Shown in pieces: positions 7,620-15,966 of a stretch of 64,000 bases of DNA. The position numbers and the translations under genes are program-made. Every line of letters begins with the position of its first letter. Position 1 is the first letter of the stretch. This DNA comes from Bog-159 sp050011755 (lineage in GTDB: Bacteria; Acidobacteriota; Terriglobia; Bryobacterales; Bryobacteraceae): positions 1-64,000 of the forward strand of contig JBEKIM010000005.1 in NCBI GenBank assembly GCA_050011755.1. The letters run 5' to 3'. The notes under the pieces were generated by a model that was not told the origin of the DNA, did no database searches, and saw nothing but the letters and a program-made list of their open reading frames with translations.

Positions 7620-9745
7620 GGTTTCAAGACGATCGACTCGGGTTGACTACAGTATTGCTGGTTGGCGGTCCCAGTGACGCAAATGGTCAGGGTGGAAGCG
7701 CCTCCCACGAGGTCTGCCGGTACCGCGACGTTCAGTTGTTCGAGACCCACGAGTCCGGGTGCGGCGCCGGCGTACAACGGAACCAGATTGCTCCGATTCT
7801 GAATGGTGACGCTGGCCACGGCGCCGCTATCCGGCATGCCGGTGAGGAATACCTGGAGGACCGTACCCATCGGCGCTGGGTTAGTGGTTGAATTGATGGT
7901 GTTGTCCTGATTCAATACGCCCGGCGTGAAGATAGCGGGCGCAATGGAGGTCAGCGGCACGGTGAATGGGGCGCTGCTGACGCCACCGGCGGTGACCACC
8001 AGCTTCGCCGATGTTTGACCGCTCAGAGCCGGCGGGACCACCAGGTTGATCTGTTGCGCGCCGCTGTAGAGCAGGTTGGCCTTGATTCCATTGAAAGTGA
8101 CCGACACATTTTGTCCGGCCATGTGACTCCCCCAAACGGAAGCCAGTTGGCCGGGCGCTACAGGTCCGGGATGGAAATCTGCGGCGTTGGTGATGCCCGT
8201 GACCGAGACCGAAGATCCGGCAGGGGTCACCGTCAAGGTAAGCGGAAAGCTCTGGCTGCCGGCGATCGGCCCGGCATCGATCGTTATGGTGGCCTGGTAG
8301 GTGCCCGGTGCGAGCTGGCTGGGATCGATCGACACTTGCGTCAACCCATCGTCAACTCCGATAGACTGCGTGAACGAGACCCATCCGGAACCGTTGGTAT
8401 AGGCGACACTGGCCGTCCAGTCCAGCACCCCGCCGCGGGCATTCTGAATCGTCAGGTTGGCTACCGCGGTCTGCTTCGATCCGGACACGGCCGTGATCTG
8501 CAGTGTGGTCGCCGTCACATGCAACAGCGGATAATAGGCGGCGTTGCAATCCCCTTCGGACGTGCAGTCCGAGGGCGGCGCCACGGCCACGAAGCGCGGG
8601 ATCGGAGCGGTGGTGGAAGCCGTACCCACCGTGGAGACGGGAGCCAGCGAGACGCTGCTGCTCGATGAGGATGCCGGGGTATTGGGCTGGATGCCGAAGA
8701 AATTCGGAATCTGCGCGCTCTCGATGGCAGACGGATTGGCATCCACCACTTCATACACGGCATAGCCTGAGCCGTTCGTGATCGGTACGGCAGTCGCTCC
8801 GTTGAGCACCAGCACTCCCGTGTTGCCAGGCGCTGGAAGAGCCGCGAACGTACCGCCTGCGCCGCTGGCGTCCGCATTCAGAACGCGCACCAGCAGCAGG
8901 GTATGGCTGCCGGGTACGTACTGGCCGACCGCGGCTTTGCTGCCCAGATCGCCGCCTGACGTAGGCACCGCGGCGCTGGAGCCCGCTACCGCATCGGGCA
9001 GATAGATGGCGGCTCCGGCAGGGAGGTTCGAGTAGGAAAGCAGGAAGCGGGTGCCGGTATCGCTAGTGGGGTCTTTCGGCTGGAAAGAGGATGCAAAACC
9101 TTCCGTCACACGGGTTGTCTGTTCCGCGGTCCCGGTTGAGAAAAGGCTGCTCAAACTGGCCGAGGAAGGCGTGGGTGAGCCGGTGCAGGTCGCGGCCGAA
9201 TCCATCATGGTCGCCAACAGGCCCTGTTGCCCAATCCCCACTTCGACCGGATTGTTCTGCAGTGCCAGCGATCCCCCGAGATACGCCATGATCAGGGACT
9301 GCTGCTGCAGGCCCAGTTGGTTCACGTTTGCGCGCAGGTCGTCAATGACGATCGAAGCCGTGCCACTCGCGGGAAATGTAAATTGGATGCCGTCGAATGA
9401 AATCGTCTGGTTGGTGACACGCCCGGAGACCCCGGACGGCACGTTACCGTTGCCCATATTAATGCTCAAGTTCGCGTCGGTGGAGTAACCGCTGGCGTTC
9501 ACCCGGTTAGTGATCGTGATGGGAAGGTTCACGTTGATCTCTGCGGTGACCGCCGTACCCGGAGTTCCGGTACATTGCAGAATAATATCGCCCAGCCTCT
9601 CCGCCAGGCCTTCGGAATCGACGACCAAAGGCGCGGCGGAAACGGCACAGGTGGTTGGTGTTTGTCCGTACATCTGTACGGACAGCGTTAAGAAGAGTGT
9701 TATAGCGAGAGATTTATAAGAAAAAAGATGAGTATACATGCGCAT
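7616..9745 (-). CDS. Secreted protein with C-terminal TIGR03437 domain
   Basis: A 709-residue exported protein. The N-terminus has a signal peptide (LAITLFLTLSVQMYGQ) and the mature part is rich in Ser, Thr, Ala and Gly, typical of extracellular beta-sandwich proteins. Around residues 415-505 a BACON/Ig-like segment is suggested by LTIQNARGGVLDWTASVAY and APGTYQATITIDAG. The last 200 residues match the TIGR03437 domain characteristic of Solibacter: VTGITNAADFHPGPVAPG, LLYSGAQQINLVVP, and GLVGLEQLNVAVPADLVGG. No enzyme motif is seen. Two ATGs lie at the start (9745 and 9739), giving MRMYTH or MYTH; the choice does not alter the signal peptide. It leads a two-gene unit with the FnIII lipoprotein. 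Confidence 0.85.
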   Translation of the reverse strand: MRMYTHLFSYKSLAITLFLTLSVQMYGQTPTTCAVSAAPLVVDSEGLAERLGDIILQCTGTPGTAVTAEINVNLPITITNRVNASGYSTDANLSINMGNGNVPSGVSGRVTNQTISFDGIQFTFPASGTASIVIDDLRANVNQLGLQQQSLIMAYLGGSLALQNNPVEVGIGQQGLLATMMDSAATCTGSPTPSSASLSSLFSTGTAEQTTRVTEGFASSFQPKDPTSDTGTRFLLSYSNLPAGAAIYLPDAVAGSSAAVPTSGGDLGSKAAVGQYVPGSHTLLLVRVLNADASGAGGTFAALPAPGNTGVLVLNGATAVPITNGSGYAVYEVVDANPSAIESAQIPNFFGIQPNTPASSSSSSVSLAPVSTVGTASTTAPIPRFVAVAPPSDCTSEGDCNAAYYPLLHVTATTLQITAVSGSKQTAVANLTIQNARGGVLDWTASVAYTNGSGWVSFTQSIGVDDGLTQVSIDPSQLAPGTYQATITIDAGPIAGSQSFPLTLTVTPAGSSVSVTGITNAADFHPGPVAPGQLASVWGSHMAGQNVSVTFNGIKANLLYSGAQQINLVVPPALSGQTSAKLVVTAGGVSSAPFTVPLTSIAPAIFTPGVLNQDNTINSTTNPAPMGTVLQVFLTGMPDSGAVASVTIQNRSNLVPLYAGAAPGLVGLEQLNVAVPADLVGGASTLTICVTGTANQQYCSQPESIVLKP

Positions 9746-9812
9746 AGTATAGCCGAAGATCGCGAAGGAAATTCCACGGCTCCCAGCCGCCTCATGCCAA
9801 CGCCTTTTCCAT

Positions 9813-10490
9813 CTATCTTGCCTCGTCTTTCTTTTCGTCGTTGCCCGTCAGAGCTTTCAGAGTTTCCGCGTATTCCGGCAGGCGCGCGGCGCCGGCGCGA
9901 TGCGTTTCATCGGCTGCCTGGCGCTGGCGCGGCGAGCGCTTCGCCTTCCTTGCCCTTTCGGAAATCATCCAGGTGCGCCGTGACGTCGGATTGCAGCGCT
10001 TCGAGGATGCGAGCACCGCGGGCAGATCCCGGTAGCGCGCGTGCAGGTCGTCCATCAAGTGGCGTGTGGCGTAGGCGGCTGTGCCCGTCTCAAGCCCGCG
10101 CATCGCGCGCGCAAAGCTCTTCGCGTTCTTCCGGCGTGAGCCGCTTCAGTTTCTGTTTGTTGAGTCGCTTGCCACCGGTGGCCGGAACCAGCAACAGACC
10201 GCCGGGTACTTCAGGAGCTGAAAACCCGCGCCGGTTAGATGTTGGTTCATGCGGGCGAGTTCCTCGCCGCGCCGGGTATCGAGCTCCTCCATCACTTTGT
10301 CGCGATGGCGCGTGTTCCAGGTAGTCGCGAATCAGCGTGGTCTTTCCCGAGCCGGGCTGGCCCAGGGCGAACAGGTTGAAGCCGGGACCCGCGATGCTGG
10401 TGCCAAATGCGAATGCGGCAACGGCGCGCGGCTGCCCCAGCACTTCGCCAGCATCGGCAGATCGGTCGAAGTCTCGAAGCTCAGGCTATC
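9813..10490 (-). pseudogene. Lon-related AAA_32 protease pseudogene, multiple frameshifts
   Basis: Pieces of the N-terminal half of a Lon-related ATP-dependent protease (AAA_32/LonH type) lie in order on the minus strand but in changing frames. FETSTDLPMLAK (near 10480-10450) is followed, in another frame, by VLGQPRAVAAFAFG and the Walker A region FALGQPGSGKTTLIRDYLE (10443-10320). Another frame then gives RHRDKVMEELDTRRGEELAR and GAGFQLLKYP (10310-10200), another GGLLLVPATGG and LKRLTPEEREEL (to about 10115), then HLMDDLHARYRDLPAVLA (10055-10010), and a last frame ILEALQSDVTAHLDDFRKGK. At least four frame changes and internal deletions separate the pieces, and the AAA core and Ser-Lys protease domain are absent. 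It is clearly dead. Nothing else is seen in the stretch from 9746 to 10634. Confidence 0.8.
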
Positions 10491-10634
10491 CGGGTCTCAA
10501 GCTCTTCTTACGTCGCGAGCGGGCAGTGGGATCGGGTTTGCCATCGACATATATGGTGCCACGCGGCGCTATTCGTAGCGCAGCGCCAGAAAAGATGGCG
10601 GTATATCCTGCGGTGGCCGCCCTACGGGGGCCTG

Positions 10635-12419
10635 CTAAACCGCGCATTCGCCGCGGCCGAGTTGCAGCGAGAACGCCGTATCGTCGCCCCAATCCCGATA
10701 GATCTCCGGATGCAATTCCGGCGGCTTGGCGAGGTCGTTGGTAAGACCGCGGAAAGTCTCCACTTTGAAGCGCATGACATACTGCCGGAAGGTCTCGCCT
10801 GGCGCGCGATGCGCTCGATAATGTTCCAGCACGCGCGAAACGGCCTCGGGCGCCAGCCGCGCGGGCACGCTCTGCACGGCCATTCCGAAGCGCATCACGC
10901 CTTCTTCGTCGAAGCCGCCACCCAGCAACATCTGGTAGTACGGAACTTCGCGGCCGTCGATTTTGCGCGCGTTTCCGTAGAAGCCGAAGTCCGCGATCCA
11001 ATGCTGGCCGCAGGAATTCGGACAGCCGCTGACCTTGATGGAAAGCTTGCGCACCAACGGGTCGTCGTAGTGGCGCACCACGTCCTGCAGTGCCGCGCCC
11101 AGGTTCATGGACTTGGTCAGCGCCAGGTTGCAAGAGTAGGCTCCCGGGCAAGTTGTAACATCGCCAATCTCCCGCGCGCCGGCTTCGCCCAGGCCCATGC
11201 CGCGCAACGCCGCATGCAGTCCGCGCAGCTTGCCGAGCGGAATGAATCCCAGCAGGATATTCTGGTCGATCCCGATGCGCAGCAGGCCGTCGCCCGCATC
11301 CGCCGCCAAGGACGCCAGGCCGCGCATCTGTGCGCTGCTCAAATTGCCCTGATCCACGCGCACCACTACAGTCGCGTAGCCGCTGTGCTTCTGCTCGATC
11401 GCATTGGTCTCGAGCCACTGGTCGTATTGCGGATCGCCGGTGCCATTGGTCCGTATAACCGGCAGGAGCGCGCCCTGGCCGAGTGGCTGAGGGTGCGACT
11501 CGTATCCGCCGAATCCTTCGGGCACCCATGCGGGCCAGGCGATACCGCCGTTTTCCAGAATATCGGCATACTCGCGCTCGATCTGCTCGCGCAGCCAGTC
11601 GATGCCCCGCTCGCGCAACACGAATTTCATGCGCGCCTTGTTGCGGTTCTGGCGGTTGCCGAATTTGTTGAACACGCGGACTACAGCCTCGCAACGGTTC
11701 ATCAGACGATCCTCGGGCAGGAACTCGTCGAGCAATTGCGCCTCGGTGGGCAGCGGCCCAAGCCCGCCGCCGATCAACACCCGGAACCCGCGCCGGCCAT
11801 CGCGGATTTGCGCGCGTAAGCCAATATCGTTGATCGCGCCGGCAATGCAATCGTTGTCGCGGCACCCGTCGAATGCGATCTTGAACTTGCGCGGAAGGTT
11901 GCCGGTGAGGTCCTTGCGCAGGAACGCATAGGCGATACGCTGGGCGTAGGGGCGCACGTCGAAGACTTCGTTGCGGCTCAGGCCCGCCAATGCGCACGTG
12001 GTCACGTTGCGCACGGTGTTGTAGCAGGCCTCCCGATTGGTGAGGCCCACGTCCGCCAACAGGTGCATGACATCGGCAGTCTGCGCCAGCGGCACGAAAT
12101 GATATTGCAAGTTCTGGCGAGTCGTGATGTGGCCCTTGCCGCCCGCGAAAGTGTCGCTGATGTGCGCCAGTTGTTCCATCTGCGCGGCGGTCAACAGCCC
12201 GCCGGGAATCTTGCAGCGCACCATCTGGACCCCGGGTTGCCGCTGACCGTAGATGCCGTGCTTCAGGCGGAACGGGCGGAATTCGTCTTCCGGGATTTCC
12301 CCCGCCAGAAAGGCGCTGGCCTTGCGGCGGAAGGTTTCGATTTCTTCGCGGACCAGCCGGTCGTGCTGGTGTTCAAAGTCCTCGCGGACACTGAGATTGT
12401 CTTCGATCAGGGCGGCCAT
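10635..12419 (-). CDS. Ferredoxin-type nitrite/sulfite reductase (siroheme, 4Fe-4S)
   Basis: A 594-residue enzyme of the assimilatory nitrite/sulfite reductase family, which carries out six-electron reduction of nitrite to ammonia or sulfite to sulfide in the cytoplasm. The two ferredoxin-like half-domains are visible (GVQMVRCKIPGGLLTAAQ, TTRQNLQYHFVPL), and the cofactor is bound by TTCPGAYSCNLALT (C-x5-C, about residues 423-429) and SGCPNSCGQHWIADFGF (C-x3-C, about 464-468), the four Cys that hold the 4Fe-4S cluster coupled to siroheme. Arg/Lys residues for the substrate are in FDGCRDNDC and NKARMKF. Nitrite and sulfite reductases cannot be separated on these motifs alone. It is a single gene with its own promoter; no siroheme synthesis or adenylylsulfate gene is adjacent. 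Confidence 0.92.
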   Translation of the reverse strand: MAALIEDNLSVREDFEHQHDRLVREEIETFRRKASAFLAGEIPEDEFRPFRLKHGIYGQRQPGVQMVRCKIPGGLLTAAQMEQLAHISDTFAGGKGHITTRQNLQYHFVPLAQTADVMHLLADVGLTNREACYNTVRNVTTCALAGLSRNEVFDVRPYAQRIAYAFLRKDLTGNLPRKFKIAFDGCRDNDCIAGAINDIGLRAQIRDGRRGFRVLIGGGLGPLPTEAQLLDEFLPEDRLMNRCEAVVRVFNKFGNRQNRNKARMKFVLRERGIDWLREQIEREYADILENGGIAWPAWVPEGFGGYESHPQPLGQGALLPVIRTNGTGDPQYDQWLETNAIEQKHSGYATVVVRVDQGNLSSAQMRGLASLAADAGDGLLRIGIDQNILLGFIPLGKLRGLHAALRGMGLGEAGAREIGDVTTCPGAYSCNLALTKSMNLGAALQDVVRHYDDPLVRKLSIKVSGCPNSCGQHWIADFGFYGNARKIDGREVPYYQMLLGGGFDEEGVMRFGMAVQSVPARLAPEAVSRVLEHYRAHRAPGETFRQYVMRFKVETFRGLTNDLAKPPELHPEIYRDWGDDTAFSLQLGRGECAV

Positions 12420-12443
12420 AGAGAATCTCCCTATTGCCTATAG

Positions 12444-12472
12444 AGATTAGCATGAATATGAAAAGGATGCAA
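12444..12472 (-). promoter_or_regulatory. Predicted sigma-70 promoter of the nitrite/sulfite reductase gene
   Basis: On the minus strand TTGCAT (12472-12467) and TAATCT (12449-12444) are separated by exactly 17 bases, close to the housekeeping consensus, and lie 25 bases before the reductase start. An AGGGAGA ribosome-binding site precedes the ATG. This is prediction from sequence only. Confidence 0.45.
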
Positions 12473-12512
12473 GTGATTGCGCTCCTCGGTAGTCCTCCGT
12501 GTGTGTGGATAT

Positions 12513-12556
12513 CAAAAATAAAGGCCAGGAGAGCCCCTTACGGCGCCCGCCTGGCC
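12513..12556 (-). terminator. Rho-independent terminator of the S53 peptidase gene
   Basis: Read on the minus strand, GGCCAGG (12556-12550) pairs with CCTGGCC (12529-12523) around a GC-rich loop and is followed by TTTATTTTTG. It lies 30 bases after the stop codon of the S53 peptidase gene and before the reductase promoter. Confidence 0.65.
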
Positions 12557-12585
12557 TGGTCTATCGGACCCAAAAAGCCGGATCG

Positions 12586-15500
12586 CTATTTCACCGTCTG
12601 TTTCAAAACCGCGGATGCGGACGCGCTGAAATCCGCATTGCCGGCGTAAGTCGCCTGGATAGACAACGTGCCGGCGGGCAGCGTAGACGTAGTGAATGTG
12701 GCCTTATGGGTTGTGGCATTTACGGTACCCGTGCCGATCGCGGTGGTGCCTCTCTTAAAGGTCACCGTACCCGCGGGGCTGCCCCCATGCGCGGGCGTTA
12801 CCGTTGCCGTAAACGTAACCGCTTGGCCCTGGTTCGAGGGGTTCGGGGAAGATATAAGCGTTGTCGTGGTGCTCGCCTTGTCAACCGTCTGCGTCAGCGG
12901 CGCCGAAACGCTCGCGGTGAAGTAAGTGGCGCCTGCATAAGACGCAGTGATGGAATGAGAGCCCACCGCCAGCTTGGTGGTGGTCAGCGTGGCTTTTCCG
13001 CCACTGAGTGTACCGGTGCCCAGCGCCGTAGTGCCGCTCTTGAAGGTCACGGTCCCCGTGGGTGTGCCGCCGATCGAAGTCACAGTCGCGGTGAAAGTCA
13101 CACTCTGGTTGTATTGGGAGGGGTTCACGGAGGAAGTCACCGCGGTCGTCGTGCTTGCCGTGACGGTGAAAGTGCCCGATTCATTACCCTCGACGTTGCC
13201 TGCCTTGTCCGTGCTGTGGTAGAGCAACGAATGGCTGCCCGCGGCCGAAACGGAGAATGGCGCCGTATAGGTCTGGACCGCGCCGCCATCGAGTTGATAG
13301 ACGGTGCTGGCGACACCGCTGGCATTGTCAGTCGCGGTGAGTGTTACCTGGACAGGAGCCGCGCTGCCGTTCACGCTGGCCGTGGTATGCGGTGCGATGG
13401 TGTCGTAGCCCACCGGACCAAACGTAGAGAGCGCGCCCACGCCCGTGTTGTCCCAAGCCCGCACGTTGATCGTGTGCATTCCCTGGCTCACCAGGCTCCC
13501 CGCGCACGGGGAGGCGCCCGTGAAATCCGCGCAGCCGCTGGTGGCGTTGGGGGCTAGCGGCCCACTATAGAATGAGTTTCCCGCGCCCGGTGTAGCTTCG
13601 GCAGTCACGTCGCCCGGATCTGTATCCCAAGCCGCGCTGAAGCCCGCCACGCCCGTCGCCGGATTGCCATTCTCGCTGGTATCGCTAATCGTCCAGTTCA
13701 CGGTTTGGTTGGTGTTATACCAATGGCCCGCGGTCGGGCCGGTGAATTTAACGGTAGGCGCGCCGAAGTCGCCTGCGCGGTAAGTGTTGATCGCCCAAGC
13801 CAGTTGCAGCATATTAAACGATCCCCACCCGGTGGCCTGGTCGTAGCCTGTGCCGGCGCAAAAGTAAGGCAGGTGGTACTCGGCGGTAATGTTGTTGCTG
13901 TTACAGCCGGAAGTGACGTCATAGAACGGATAGTGCGGCGCGTAGGTCGGGTTCAGTCCGAAGTAATAAATATACTGGTTCCCGTTGCCGATCGGCGCGC
14001 AGGGCTCGCCCGAATAACATCCGCCCGTAAGACTCCCGACATAGAGTAAGTAAGCGTTCACCTGGGCGAAGAAGCCGGCGGTCTGGGGCGCCACGATGCT
14101 GGTGCCGCCATTACCCTGCAGTTTACCTTCGTAGTACATATTCTGCGGGGTGTTATACCAATCGGCATTGAGCGCGATATCGGGGACCTTTCGCAGCGCG
14201 CCGTTGGGCAGGCCCTGATACGGCTGCGCTTGCCAGTAGGCGCTGACGCCGCCGCCGCCGCCGCCATCGTTGGTCGAGCAACCCTCCGGACCTCCGCTCC
14301 AGGTGACTTCGTAGTTGAATACGGGACCTGTAAACAGCGACAGTGTAAGTCCGCCCGCCGAAACCAGATTGGGGTCCGAGGCGGGATAAGTCACCGCGTC
14401 GGATTTCCCGCAGCCCGTCACGGCGCCGTTATCGCCGGCGGCCGAAACCATCGTCCAGCCCTGGCCGATCATGGAGTTGAAAATACCGTGGTCCGTATTC
14501 ATGACCGCTTCGGACTCGCAGGAGATTTCGGCGCAACCATAACTGGTGCTGAAAACGCGTGCGTAGCCGTTGCTCAACATCTGGTTGTAAACGTCCTCAA
14601 ACGTCCCGAGATTGGCATTAGCTCCGTTGTACATATAAACCATGGCGGTATCGACATAGCTTCCGAAACTGTTGGACATCGCGGTGGACCATTCCAGATC
14701 CATGGTTCCCTCGCCGTCGCAGCAGGCCGGCGTACCGTCGACCGAGATCTGCTCGTAATGGCCGGCCAGGTAGGGGTAGGTGCCCAGAAAGCCGGAGATA
14801 TCGCTTTGACTCTGCGTGCCCGCCGTAGCGATCGCGATCGACGACGCGGGCGGCGTGGTGCTGGCATTGTTCAACGGATTGCAGCAGTGGCCCAGGGCCT
14901 CCAGCGCGTTGGTGTCGTAAGCCTGTGAACTGTAGACATCGGTAGGATCGTACGCCCCGTTCGTAATACTAGGCAACGCGCCCTTCAGCCGGCTGCCGTC
15001 TCCGTCCTGGCCCCAGGGCTGTCCTTCGGTAACCACCGGACCGGGCGAGTAGACGGGAAAGGCGGGCTGCGCCAAGCCATGATTCGCGGGCGTCAGAAAC
15101 TGCAGATTATTCAGGCCCGCCACCGACTGTATGACGCCTGTCAAACTGGCCGGAAGCACCGGATCGCGATCGTTGGAAAAGTAGGTGGCGCCTTGCCACT
15201 GGTAGCTATTGATGGTCACGGCCAGCGCACGCTCGATCACCGAGACGGGGGCCTGCACGTCGACCAGGAGGCGGTTGGGATAGCGCTCGGTGACGGTCAA
15301 GCCGTTGGCTTGCGCCCAATTCAACAAGGCCTGCTCGTTCTGCTGCGACGGAGAGAATCGTGCGATCCACTCGTCCGCCGTCAGGAAATGTTGAAACTCC
15401 GGCGACCCCTTCGTCTGCAGGGCGGCCAGGAACTGTTCCTCCTCCGCGACGTGCGGCCTTTGCATGCCGAAGACCAACCGCAGCATTTGGCCGGGATTGT

Positions 15501-15663
15501 AATGCCCGGCCGCGACCGCCGTGCCATTCACGACGGCGGGCGGGGTGATCCCCGCGAGAGGCGTCCCGGCGCCCGTCTGGGCCAATGCCGGAATCGCCGC
15601 GGCGAGAGACAATAGAACGGCCGCTGCGATACGTGGCGCGGCCTTCGTGCGAATGATATTCAT
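12586..15663 (-). CDS. Secreted S53 (kumamolisin-type) peptidase with Ig-like C-terminus
   Basis: An exported serine-carboxyl peptidase of about 1025 residues. From ATG 15663 (GGAGG site 6 bases upstream) it has a signal peptide ending AAAIPALAQ, a pro-kumamolisin activation domain (about 45-190; RFSPSQQNEQALLNWAQANG), then the S53 domain. The catalytic Glu and Asp are in GEGTMDLEW (E318, D322) and the nucleophile is in GGTSIVAPQ (S522); the calcium site region near PFYDVTSGCN is also present. After about residue 645 come Ig-like modules and, at the end, two consecutive bacterial Ig-like (Big_3) repeats, each with the pattern PxGTVTFKxGTTAxGTGT. S53 enzymes are usually acid-active secreted proteases, which fits an acidobacterium. 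The Ig repeats probably bind a surface or extend the enzyme. Confidence 0.92.
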   Translation of the reverse strand: MNIIRTKAAPRIAAAVLLSLAAAIPALAQTGAGTPLAGITPPAVVNGTAVAAGHYNPGQMLRLVFGMQRPHVAEEEQFLAALQTKGSPEFQHFLTADEWIARFSPSQQNEQALLNWAQANGLTVTERYPNRLLVDVQAPVSVIERALAVTINSYQWQGATYFSNDRDPVLPASLTGVIQSVAGLNNLQFLTPANHGLAQPAFPVYSPGPVVTEGQPWGQDGDGSRLKGALPSITNGAYDPTDVYSSQAYDTNALEALGHCCNPLNNASTTPPASSIAIATAGTQSQSDISGFLGTYPYLAGHYEQISVDGTPACCDGEGTMDLEWSTAMSNSFGSYVDTAMVYMYNGANANLGTFEDVYNQMLSNGYARVFSTSYGCAEISCESEAVMNTDHGIFNSMIGQGWTMVSAAGDNGAVTGCGKSDAVTYPASDPNLVSAGGLTLSLFTGPVFNYEVTWSGGPEGCSTNDGGGGGGVSAYWQAQPYQGLPNGALRKVPDIALNADWYNTPQNMYYEGKLQGNGGTSIVAPQTAGFFAQVNAYLLYVGSLTGGCYSGEPCAPIGNGNQYIYYFGLNPTYAPHYPFYDVTSGCNSNNITAEYHLPYFCAGTGYDQATGWGSFNMLQLAWAINTYRAGDFGAPTVKFTGPTAGHWYNTNQTVNWTISDTSENGNPATGVAGFSAAWDTDPGDVTAEATPGAGNSFYSGPLAPNATSGCADFTGASPCAGSLVSQGMHTINVRAWDNTGVGALSTFGPVGYDTIAPHTTASVNGSAAPVQVTLTATDNASGVASTVYQLDGGAVQTYTAPFSVSAAGSHSLLYHSTDKAGNVEGNESGTFTVTASTTTAVTSSVNPSQYNQSVTFTATVTSIGGTPTGTVTFKSGTTALGTGTLSGGKATLTTTKLAVGSHSITASYAGATYFTASVSAPLTQTVDKASTTTTLISSPNPSNQGQAVTFTATVTPAHGGSPAGTVTFKRGTTAIGTGTVNATTHKATFTTSTLPAGTLSIQATYAGNADFSASASAVLKQTVK

Positions 15664-15700
15664 ATGTATCCTCCCCCTGGCCGAAGCCAAGTGACGATGA

Positions 15701-15729
15701 AGTATACCATTTCGTGTACAGCCACGGAA
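15701..15729 (-). promoter_or_regulatory. Possible promoter of the S53 peptidase gene
   Basis: On the minus strand a good -10 box TATACT (15706-15701) lies 17 bases after TTCCGT (15729-15724), a weak -35. The start codon follows 38 bases downstream. The weak -35 would be consistent with a need for an activator, and a palindrome lies just upstream of it. Confidence 0.35.
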
Positions 15730-15735
15730 GTAAAT

Positions 15736-15751
15736 CCACATACCTATGTGG
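15736..15751. promoter_or_regulatory. Perfect palindrome upstream of the S53 peptidase promoter
   Basis: CCACATA and TATGTGG form perfect 7-base arms around a CC spacer, centred about 15 bases upstream of the candidate -35 box. Size and position suit a dimeric transcription factor site. No regulator gene is adjacent, so the binding protein is unknown. Confidence 0.4.
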
Positions 15752-15841
15752 GCCTTTCCCCGGCTAGCTTGAGTTATAGGAGTAACAGAACCGGTACTAG
15801 TGTTCCTGTTCCAAGATTAGGGAGATCACCCGAGGATAGCG

Positions 15842-15948
15842 TGCCGGCGGGACTTTTTGGTGGGGCAGGCGTCTACGCCTGCAGAGGGTCTCCAGACCCG
15901 ATCTCTGGCGAGCGTAACTCGCCAGAGCGGGACTTTTTAGGTCCCGCT
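15842..15948. repeat. Multi-hairpin dispersed repeat, copy R1
   Basis: Four complete hairpins in series follow a leading half-module TGCCGGCGGGACTTTTT: GCAGGCGT/ACGCCTGC (15865-15882), GGGTCT/AGACCC (15886-15899), CTCTGGCGAG/CTCGCCAGAG (15903-15927) and GCGGGAC/GTCCCGC (15927-15947). The block lies 19 bases after the phosphofructokinase stop codon. Together with the promoter region of the S53 gene it accounts for the 300-base gap between the two genes. Confidence 0.8.
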
Positions 15949-15966
15949 CAAGCTTGGCCCCGCCCG

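Noticed and set aside
10407..11819. 470-codon plus-strand frame
   Set aside because: It mirrors the nitrite/sulfite reductase on the other strand, which has all its Cys motifs; the shadow has no motif.
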